A stretch of 64,000 nucleotides of DNA from the NCBI GenBank assembly GCA_964035575.1, contig OZ037896.1:558001-622000 (forward strand). Reading direction: 5' to 3'. Numbering within the stretch: position 1 is the first letter of the stretch; each line of letters begins with the position of its first letter. The translations under genes were made by a program, and so were the position numbers. Shown here one piece after another: positions 33,130 to 42,090 of this stretch. Source of the stretch: Rhynchopus sp. YZ270_cl-10 (taxonomy: Eukaryota > Euglenozoa > Diplonemea > Diplonemida > Diplonemidae). The notes below the pieces were generated by a model that saw only the letters and a list, made by a program, of their open reading frames with translations, searched no databases and was not told where the DNA came from.

Positions 33130-36100
33130 TCATTTCCACAACAGGGAATTCCTTTCACTTGGGTTGATTGAGTTGCGTACGTGCTTCTTCTTCTTTGTGA
33201 GAGGGTACCTGTATGGTGTTTGTGGTTTGGATCAAAACAAGAAGCCAAAAAACCCAGATCAAAATAGAATCACACGACAGGATGTGACGAGGTAAAGAAA
33301 AAATTGTAAGATGAATGCTCTCTCTTACACACATCAAGTGGCTATACTCCGTTCAGGCGAAAGGCAAACGATTGCATACCAGTTCCATTCACCGAGCAAC
33401 CCCATTAGAGCAGGGACCCACAAAGACCGCACGAGGACCACGTCAAAGAGTACTGCGAAAACCTGTGTACGAAAAATAATAGTAACTCTGATAGATCGTG
33501 GTAAGTAAGAAGGGGAAAAAAAGGTTTTTTTTTCGTTCATTGCACCCAAACCCCGGACTGCTCATTCTAAGAGCTGAACCACAAAAAAACCCCGCCGATT
33601 TGCAGAGGACTTTAAACCTAAGGGTGGGCCAACGATATACTGAACAAATAACTGACGTGTCCCAATAACGCCGAGATCACTAAACTAAAAAAAGCATAAC
33701 TACCAGTGGGGTGAAGGGGGGTGGTTCGCACTTCTTGCGTACTTTGTGCACCCCCATTCAGTCACACCAACCAGGGCATCAAACTGTAGGGATGTTCCAA
33801 CAGGGGGTCGCATTTCAACTCATTTTGTGTTTGGTTGTTTGGTAATAATACCCAAATAACATACCATATAAAACGAAAGCTGATGCATGAAAGGTGTCCG
33901 CGAGAGGAAGAGCCCACTGAAGCCAAGCACCATGACCACTCCCATCGCAGAGACGACACTGGCGGACTTGGCAACACCTTGGCAGATTGCTTCGGGAGTG
34001 GACATATTGTCGTCCTCTAGCGATTCTATTATACGCATCACCACGCACAAATCAAACAGAAGCCCGATCCCTACAACGATCGCAAACGACATCAACGGAA
34101 TCATATACACCACGGCATGTGTACATTCGAAACCCATAAAGCCTGTTCCATCCAACGCACAGTCTTCATACGTCAACGTTGCAAACCCATATACAAACAG
34201 AACGCTCGCCGCCTTCGTCACAGCGCATACAAGAGGGATAAAAATCGACTTAAACATCAAGATCACGCCAATAAAGAGCACTCCCGTTATAGCGACCACC
34301 ATTGGCAAAAAGTCGTCATTAATAGAACTCATGGAGTCCAGTGCGTCAGCTGGGGTGCCCACAAAGACAAGGTTGAGGGGGTGTTCTACAGAGAAGGCAT
34401 CTGCATAGCGGCGGGCGTGTTTGAGCCAGAGTCTCCCTGTTGAGGACATAGGAGCGAACTGTGGGGTGAAGCGGAACCACATGGCGTTGCTTTCGGAAGG
34501 GTCGTCCTGGTTGTTCATGAATGCGCAGGCAAGCATGACATTGCCTCGACAGATTTCGTCTTGAATGATTTGAGAATTTCTCAAAAACTCTCCACAAGTC
34601 ACCCCCTGAGCATGCGATTTGTTTAAACAATTAAACATACTATCCGGCCCAATCGGCGGCGCCATCCCAGCCTGACTCGCTCCAGTAAAATCCTTAAATT
34701 TCGTATCAAACCCCTTCACATAATGCACCAACCCTGAAATTGCCTCATGTGTTAAATCCCAGAGCTCAAAATCATCTGTATCGTCGAGGATTCTGCGGGA
34801 AACGTTCTTCGGGAACATCATGACCTGATACGAAAAAATTTCTCCGTATCCAAAATTTTTGCCCATCTCATCATAAGCATCTGCAACGCAAGAGCCTTTG
34901 GGGAGGTATAGAATGTTTTCATCCGTTGTGGTGTAGCTAAATGCTTTGGGGGCGAAGGGGGCGACGACACCGCAGAGCATGATCAGAACGATGATGTTGA
35001 CGGGAATGGAGGATACAAACATCGCTACTTTGAACCATTTTGCTTCAATCATTGCAATTTCGGATGCAGATGCCTCAGAGAAGCTGCTGTTGTCTTCCTC
35101 CTGCGCTTCCTCCTGTGCTGGTGCGGCGTGATGCAGTGAGCGCGGAAAACTGTCATTTCCCAAATGATGTTTTGTCAGCGTAATCGACTTCCCCTGCTGA
35201 TGAATCGAGCGATCGTTTTCGATCCGATCAAAACACTGTTGTGGAGGGGCGGAAAAGTTGCTGTCATCCGCGGACCGTTCTGATCGCTGTCTTTCGCGTG
35301 GAAAGTCGGAGCCTTGAATGTCTGCAGAATCGCGGTGTGTTTCATGCCTCGGGCTGATGGTCACACTGCTTAAGGATGAGGTCGGCTGGTTGTTGCATTT
35401 CGCTGCGGTTATCGTGATAGCATGCTCAAAGAAATCCTCAAGACTCAGCAATGATAACGGAACCAAAATAACGTTAAACACCACAACACACACCATGACC
35501 ACAGCGCAGGCTAATCCGAATGTCTTCAAAATGTCGATTCGGAAAAAGCAGAGACCCAAAAAGCAGACAATCAACGCCAGGCCTGATGCGAGGACAGTCA
35601 CCCCTGCAGTTTTGAGGGTTTTTTTGATGGCATTTCTTGTGCAGAATATGCCGTTTAGTTGAAGCTGTTCGTTCATTTCTGCTCTGTAACGATCGAGGAG
35701 GAGGAGAGAGTACGAAAGCGACACGGAAACAAGCATTGATGTCATGAGGGAAGGCGCAGACGCAAAGATCGCCATGGAGAAGGACGCAAAGTAGACAAGC
35801 GAGAACGACACGGTACCGGAGACCAGAAGCACCATCACCGCAACAAGCATTAAACGGATCGACCAAAGCGTGACTGCTACTGCAACCAAGGCGATCGGCG
35901 TCACAAAGAGACCAACCCTCTCCACATCCTCACGGCTGTTGTCCTTCATGACACGCAAAAAGGCGGAGCACCCCATCAACGTCATATCGTAGTCCACACA
36001 GTCGTAGGTCGCCTGCAGCGACGAAATGACTTCGTCTGAAATCCAATCGGCAAACTTCGTGGCAGGTTTCGATGTGCAGTCCGCACTCAAGGTGATTGCG

Positions 36101-36564
36101 ATAAAGCTGGCATCGTGGGCGACATTCAAAAACCCCGACCCCGAGCCGTGCTGGACCTCCTCATAGGAATAGTACCCACCACAGTTCAACAACAGATTCG
36201 TCTCATTATGGTTTTCCAACGCCTCGCAAAACGCAACACTAAAGTTCGCCAGCTGCGGCGACAACACACTCTCCCCATGCCGGGTGATGTACAGCGACAA
36301 ATCAGATGTTTTTTCCATTCTCGGAAACAGCTGCTCCACCTGCTTCCGGTCTGTGCTTGCACGCGAGGTAGAAGGTGGCTGAAAGCTTTGGCTAGTATTC
36401 TGCAGCAACTTCGGCGCAAAAAAGCACGACAGCCCAAACACCATCATCATCACAAACCACAGCGCCGCACGGTACTGTGCTAAATTAGCCACATAGCTAT
36501 CCAAAGCGCGAGCAAACAACGTAGGCGGTGCATGCTGGGAGTGCGTGCTGCTGGTGCGGTACAT
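33130..36564 (-). CDS. MMPL/patched-type RND transporter 2, three exons, altered proton-relay sites
   Basis: Exons 36564-33865, 33462-33380 and 33208-33130; introns 402 and 171 nt with GTATG donors and CAG acceptors. The spliced protein is about 953 residues. The joined C-terminus reads VFAVLFDVVLVRSLWVPALM, then GLLGEWNWYPLTKKKKHVRN and a stop. TM1 is near residues 30-52. The first TM bundle has SLSYSLLLLDRYRAEM and the second GLLFDLCVVMRIIES. In the MMPL family these sites carry Asp-Tyr pairs; here they are Ser-Tyr and Leu-Phe. A long hydrophilic Ser/Gln/Glu-rich loop (about 385-510) separates the two halves and is longer than in transporter 1. The ATG directly follows a CCTTCCCCCCAAG acceptor. 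It could be a non-pumping sensor or scaffold paralogue; that is inference. Confidence 0.88.
33209..33379 (-). other. Cis-spliced intron 2 of MMPL transporter 2
   Basis: 171 nt, GTATGC...CATACAG, splitting the Trp codon of NW (TG/G). The donor position is the same in transporter 1 (23486). Confidence 0.75.
33463..33864 (-). other. Cis-spliced intron 1 of MMPL transporter 2
   Basis: 402 nt, GTATGT...ACACAG, phase 0, between FYM and VFAVLFD; same place as in transporter 1. Confidence 0.85.
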
Positions 36565-36990
36565 CTTGGGGGGAAGGAAAAGGGGAGGGGAAGGGGGTTA
36601 GGGAAGGGGATGCGTCAGAAGGAGGCGCTCCGTTCAGGCCCCAACGGATGTGACGCTCCCTCCCCTCCTGCGATGAAGCGCGGGAATAATTGGTGTGTGT
36701 GTGTGTGTATATGGTGTTGGAGGGGAACTTCTATGTTATTATTTTCTTCTTCTTCTTTTTCCCGTTTTCGACTCTGCGGTTGTAGTGAGGTGTTGTGAGA
36801 GGGGGAGGAGGGAGGGGGTGGAGGAAGTGAGAGGCCAGGTATGAAGAGAAAAAAATAGAACAGATTTTGCGGATTTGAGAATCCAGGTGACCGGCATCCC
36901 TACCGGCGGCAATTCTTGCCACGATTTAGCGAACTGTTTTTTGCGTCTCTAGGGAAATCCCCTCTATTGAGTCGTTACCAAAAAACATAC
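36565..36990. other. Spacer with acceptor tract and CA/GT repeat
   Basis: It contains the pyrimidine tract of MMPL transporter 2 on the minus strand (36565-36610), a GT microsatellite (36692-36706) and G/A-rich sequence. No gene seen. Confidence 0.5.
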
Positions 36991-37440
36991 AACTCCAATA
37001 CGAGTTTTACTCACGGTACATCGACGACGCAATGCCTTTAGGCCCAGACATCCCAGACGAAACATATGGGATTACATCGGAAAATACCACCGATGCGCCA
37101 GACAACATCACGTTCATCGGAGGGCGATTCCGATGGCAAAGGTACAACGACAACGACAAGTCAACGTACATAAGAACGTCCGTGTACCATAAAGAAAGCG
37201 AATGGGAAAACTTCCAACCCATTAAATACCACTGCTAGGACCAGCGCTGCGCCGCTATCTCAAGGTAAAGGTATCCTGACATCTCAATTCAGAAGGGTGT
37301 ATGTTAATCTGTAACAACTTACAGGACGCCATCCAGGACGGCACATATATCTTATGGCACCTGTTATGCCGCGGAATGACACGCAGAATGACCTTAGGAG
37401 AACCTGGACACGGGAAGTGAAAAACTTCTACGCGCACGAC
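36991..37440 (+). pseudogene. Reverse-transcriptase remnant of a retroelement
   Basis: A plus-strand frame reads EFYSRYIDDAM, the YxDD catalytic motif of reverse transcriptases. It continues with NITFIGGRFRW, TYIRTSVYHKESEWENFQ and, further on, a basic segment AAISRLLKG and TWTREVKNFYAHDPGG. This resembles the palm-to-thumb part of a non-LTR or Penelope-type enzyme. It is short, truncated and broken, and no flanking repeats were found. It is the only coding-like sequence on the plus strand. Family placement is uncertain. Confidence 0.45.
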
Positions 37441-37975
37441 CCGGGAGGGAAGGGAAAGAGCAAATGTTAAGAGTGTTCGAACTTTTTGTGGTACAATTTT
37501 TTAATAAAACAGTTTTTTAAAAAAGGGTAATCTACTAAATAACAAAAAAGCTAAAGAGAAAAAGAAAATCTAGGAAAAAAAGAGAGAGAGAGGTGGATAC
37601 AGGATACAAAAAAATATAACTAAAACAGAAGAAAGTTGGCAACGCTTCACTGAAAGTGCGTGAACGTCGAGAAAAGGGAATAAAATCATTTTGGTTGGTC
37701 TTCTTGAGCCTTGATCATTACTAAGGGGGTCGATGCCTATTGAGTTTTCTTTTCTGTATGCCGGATCGATCGCAAAGTACATGCGGTAACATGAGATTGA
37801 GTGATGGGACAACGGAAAACAAAGGGGGGATCAGGAGAGCGCGAAAAAAAATAAATAAAATAGTAACTCTGATCGGGTAAGTTAAAGGGAAAATAGTTTT
37901 TCGTTGATTGCTCAATTTCCCTGTTGGAGGGGGGGGGGGTGATTGGCGACCGTATCGGAGGAACTATTTCTCCTT
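37441..37975. other. Spacer, no gene seen
   Basis: AT-rich with A runs. A G10 tract (37929-37939) precedes the left end of the large element. Confidence 0.5.
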
Positions 37976-38382
37976 TTACTGGGGGGGGTCGAATAAAGCA
38001 CGTACGTGTTTTATTAGGCGTCCCTACACTTCAGATCCTGAGGTTAAAAAAAAAAAAAAGTTCGAAAAGGCGAATAAAGCACGTACGTGCTTTATTCGCC
38101 TTTTTGAACTTTTTGGAAAGTTTTTCCAGTCACAATTTTTTTTCGATTTTTTTTTCGCCCAAGAGGTGATTTTGTTGCATTTCCGAGCCAATCCCGGCTT
38201 GTGGTGGGGGATATACGGAAAAATGGACAAAATTTCAGCGACTTAAATTTTCACAAAATACGAACTACCTTGTGACAACACAGGAAAAGTTCAAAAAGTC
38301 GAATAAAACACGTACGTGCTTTATTCGACGGAAAAAAAAGCAAAAAACCCATTTTTCAAATGCGTGCTTTATACATAGCGCT

Positions 38383-38545
38383 CTAATTAGAGTATTAGGG
38401 TATAATTAGAGTCTGGGATTTTGGGCCAAGTCAGTTAGAGTCCAGTTAGAGTATAATTAGAGTCGCTTTTCTTCAATTAGACTATAATTAGAGTGCAGTT
38501 AGAGCATAATTAGACTCTAACTACACTCTAATTATAGTCTAATTA
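38383..38545 (+). repeat. Tandem AGTCTAATTAGAG-type array, left side
   Basis: About ten variants of TTAGAGT-ATAATTAGAGTC, self-complementary around TAATTA. The inverted partner array is at 40018-40145. Confidence 0.8.
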
Positions 38546-39389
38546 GAGTAAAACAACAGGCTTCTTGTAGGTGCAAACGCCGTAAGGAACCGGTTCCCCT
38601 AAGGTTCCTCTGTAGGACCCAGGTGCCCAGATACCCACATAGCTGAAAATAAGACTTGGGGAACCGAGTTCTCAGCCGGACTGGGACACAATATGTGAAG
38701 GCGCTGTGGTCCGCCTGAAAGCGGGTCGGGGACCCGGTCGCGGGAGGGTGGGGGCCTAGTCCTAGTCCTACTGTACCTAGTACCCAGTACCGGGACTCGG
38801 CTTATTCTCAGCTATGGGTACCCAGGTACTCAGACCCGCGCAGTGGCACATGCCCTCAAGTGTGAGTGCCCCATACATTAGGGAATGCGATGCAAAAACT
38901 CTATGTGCACCTTCGGTGCAACGCCGCAGACAGGCCAAGCAGCGTTGGACTCAGAGGAATGCCTGCTGTGCAGGTATCAAACATGAGAAACTCCCAGCAA
39001 CAAGGGGCGCCTTTTGGCGGGCATTATTGAAGGTGTTTGGGGTGCAAAATTTTCTACAAATGTTGATGCGCGGGTACAGAAGTGGTGTCTTGTTCTTTCA
39101 TCTGTAGGAATGTAAATATCAATCGAATTTAACTACCACTAAGGGGTCGAAGGGGTAATCCCAGTATCAAAGGCTGTGTTGACGGGAAATCTATAGCGAG
39201 CATACGTTCATTTCATCCGAAGAAATACTACTTATGAACCCAGGAGAGATCCAAGCCTCGTTGAACAACTACCCGCGATCGACAATACCAAAGAGAATTC
39301 ATAACAAAACAACACTGCCCCATACACACTAAATAGCCATGCTTCAAGTGCATGCCCCTGGGCCAAAATGCCTGTGCTAAAATAGCTAT

Positions 39390-39520
39390 TTCCCTCCCTC
39401 CCATAGGTCCCGAGGGATCCCAGAGGGAAAATAAAAAATGCAGCGAGGGCCGAAGGCCCGAGGCATTTTTTGTTTTCCCGAGGGGTTCCCGAGGGGCCTT
39501 GGGAGGGAGGGATGAGGCTT
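39390..39520. repeat. Long hairpin inside the large element
   Basis: CCCTCCCTCCCATAGG, then CCCGAGGGATCCC and AAATAAAAAATGC pair with GCATTTTTTGTTTTCCCGAG, GGGTTCCCGAGGGG and CCTTGGGAGGGAGGG, with a GGGCCGAAGGCCC loop stem. Confidence 0.75.
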
Positions 39521-40304
39521 TACCTCCCGACTAGGCACTTTCCCGAGCGTTAAAATGCAAAAAAGTGCTATTTCCCCCCCCCCGGAAAGTGATTTCCCGG
39601 GGAGATCACTTTCCCAAAGGGAAAGTAACCAGTTGGTAAATATGTGGTGCTCAAAACATCAAAATTTTTCGGTTTGTTGCATTTTTGGGCCCATGTGAGC
39701 CCAAAAAAAAAATTTTTTTTTGGCTGAAAATTGTCTTTGCCAAAAAAAAATTTTTTTGCGGAAAGTAAACTCCCTGGGGTCCGGCCAGGGAGGGAGGGAA
39801 AGTGCTAGGGAGGGAGGGAAAGGCAATAAGACCACCCACAAGGAGTGTGAATTGTGCACTGGTTTTCTGGGGGAACAAACAATATTTTCTTGTGTCTGGT
39901 TCTCTGCAAGCAGAGAACAGACTTTCTGGATTACAAAGTCGAATTTCTTGCACTAGCTATGCCCCCTGGGTTGATGGCTATAGCATTGATTGATGTGCCC
40001 CTCTTTATTGACCCTCTTATAGGACTCTAATTAGACTCTAATTAGAGTCCAGTTAGAGTATTAGAGTTCAGTTAGAGTTTTAAAGACTCTAATTATACTC
40101 GAACTGCCGACTCTAATTATCTAGTTAGAGTCTAATTGGAGCGCTATGTATAGTGCTTTATTCGACGTACGTGCTTTATTCGAATTACCTCGTTTATTCG
40201 GCCCCCCCCCCAGTAAGCTACGCTTTGTAAAAAAAAAAAAAAACACACTGATCTGCAATGAGAGAGTTGGTAAATACCAAAAATACAAAAAAAAAATAAG
40301 TTTT

Positions 40305-40344
40305 TAAGATGAACCTAAGCCTCTTTGTGCTTAGGTTCATCTTA
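40305..40344 (+). repeat. Perfect 16-bp hairpin, best copy of the CTAAGC module
   Basis: TAAGATGAACCTAAGC (40305-40320), an 8-nt loop CTCTTTGT, then the exact complement (40329-40344). Other copies of the family keep only the inner 6-bp stem. Confidence 0.9.
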
Positions 40345-40657
40345 GAAACTATAGACTTGAAAAAAAAGGCGAACATAGGGCTTGTTGTGCTTAGTCACCT
40401 TGTTTAACAATAATACAAATGGTCTAGTTTTAGAAGGGTGTTGTGTGGTGTTTTGTTAGGATGATATACCCCACCTCGCACAAACATGGTTGAGGTGTGA
40501 GAGTGAGCAAATCTTTGGGGGGGGATGCAAATAAAAGTGAAGTTGATATAGTGCAAAACGCCTCTGGGAACGCAGGGCACCTACACTCCTTAAATACAAA
40601 GGGGGTCTGATTATGCATTACCGCAACCATAACAATAGTGCACCGTAAAAAAGGTGG
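40345..40657. other. Spacer with two dispersed modules
   Basis: Contains a TTGTGCTTAGTCACCTTG copy (40382-40401) and a GTTGATATAGTGCAAAACGC copy with GGGAACGCAGGGCAC (40545-40582). No gene. Confidence 0.55.
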
Positions 40658-40663
40658 AACATT

Positions 40664-40825
40664 CATACTTCGTGGTCCGCCTGAGTCCGCCAAAAAAAGA
40701 TCACACCAAGACCCCGCCCGAGTTGAGACGGACTCAGGCGAACTCGGGCGGACTCGATACGGACTTTCAAAGTCCGCCAAAAGCCTGTCTCAACTCAGGC
40801 GGACTCAGGCGGACCGCGAAGTATG
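40664..40825. mobile_element. MITE, 162 bp, with 6-bp target duplication
   Basis: Inverted ends CATACTTCGTGGTCCGCCTG and (complement) CATACTTCGCGGTCCGCCTG, continuing as AGTCCGCC. The direct repeat AACATT flanks it (40658-40663 and 40826-40831). The centre is built of repeated GGCGGACTC and GGACTTTC words. Confidence 0.85.
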
Positions 40826-40878
40826 AACATTTTCAGTTTTTGGGAGCGCGTAACATTATTACGTCCCACTATTGTTAT

Positions 40879-41413
40879 ACTATTGTTCTTTTGAAAACTT
40901 GGTTGTATTAGTGTAGACACCCGAGGATGAACTCCACTATACAAAACGCTACGACATTATTTTTTTGATCCCCCATTTGGTTTCGATTAGGTTATTAGTA
41001 CAGAGCGGGGGATAGGTTGATTGTTTGATCCTTTTGATAGACTTGACTGAGTTAAAAAAAAAAAAAAAACGTTGATTTGAAATACAAAGCCCTCTCGTGA
41101 CAAGTGTACCTCAAAAGAAGGGACAGAAAAATTCTCTTAAGTTAAGGGTTCATTCAAATATAAAGGTTGTTCAAGATGACCGAAACCTCTTAGTCACCTA
41201 CAAGCCATACAAAAAAAAGGGGGGGATGGGAAAGAAAGTGAAGTTGGTAGTTGCAAAAACGCCTCTGGGACGCAGGGCACTGACACAAAAATAAAGGAAG
41301 AGATACAAAAAAAAATAAAATAAAATAGAACAAAGAAAAACCGTGTGTACTTTTTTTTTAAAACTTGGTTTGTATTATTGTGTAGACACCCGAGGATGAG
41401 CTCTACTATACTA
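40879..41413 (+). repeat. Cluster of four dispersed modules
   Basis: In order: GAAAACTTGG...ACTCCACTATA (40879-40939), TTGAAATACAAAGCCCTCTC (41077-41110), GTTGGTAGTTGCAAAAACGC with GGGACGCAGGGCACTGACAC (41241-41285), and a second AAAACTTGGTTTG...GAGCTCTACTATA (41357-41413). Confidence 0.7.
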
Positions 41414-42090
41414 TGTTTATTTTCTTTCCTTTTTTTGCAATGGCTTTACCCCATTACGTTCAAGACAAATCTCCCGAAAAAATCCCGAAAAAACGGTCAA
41501 TATCGGGGGTCTGTACGCAAATGTTGGATTGAAGGCCCTTTAGTTTGGAATACGGAAGATTCATCACGATGAGATTCGTTAAAAAAGCACATTTTTTTTT
41601 TCTTCGAAAAAGACACCCTCTCTGTGCGTTACCTGATATGTCACTTTAAAAACAAACTGGACAAAAATAATCGTAAGATGAACCCAAGCCGCTCATGCTT
41701 AGTCATCTGAAGAGAATAGGGGGGTTATCTCTGGCAATGAAACCGTGAGGTTAACAGATAAAAGAAAGCTTGTCAGATGCGGTCTCTCGTGCACACACAT
41801 CTAAAAAAAAAAGAGTGGAGAGAGCGCCTCTACGGACTCACACACCCTAAAAACAACAATAAAATATGAACTAAAATAAAACCGGCAGCCCTCCCCGGGC
41901 CATACAATGACCCCCGGAAGAGAGAAAAAACAAAACAAAACAAAAACAAGAAGAGGAATGCAGTACACCAGACCATCAGCGCATTTTCCCAAAATTTTCC
42001 TCTTGTAAGGTCAAGCGAAGCTTTCCAAAAAAAAAAAAAAAAAAAAAACAGCAGACATAAAAAAAGACGGTCGCCTTTTCAAAAACCTTC
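41414..42090. other. Spacer, two hairpin modules
   Basis: AAGCCGCTCATGCTTAGTCATC (41687-41708) and GATGCGGTCTCTCGTGCAC (41778-41796) copies; A tract 42028-42049. No gene. Confidence 0.55.

Larger units (their letters stand above)
37976..40216. mobile_element. Large TIR/foldback element (2.24 kb) with CACGTACGTG palindrome arrays
   Basis: The left end reads TTACTGGGGGGGG, then TCGAATAAAGCACGTACGTG. The right end is its complement with CCGAATAAAC and AATAAAGCACGTACGTCG. Inside each end come further palindromes (CGAATAAAGCACGTACGTG with its mirror, at 38069-38100 and 38299-38330) and then tandem CTCTAATTAGAG-type units (38383-38545 and 40018-40145), with the shared junction TACATAGCGCTC on both sides. 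Inner parts carry nested hairpins (38605-38840 and 39390-39520). The segments 39265-39372 and 39855-39987 match, inverted, 11720-11465 of the element at 9777-12608; 39373-39854 looks like a later insertion. There is no long reading frame and no clear target duplication. Confidence 0.75.
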
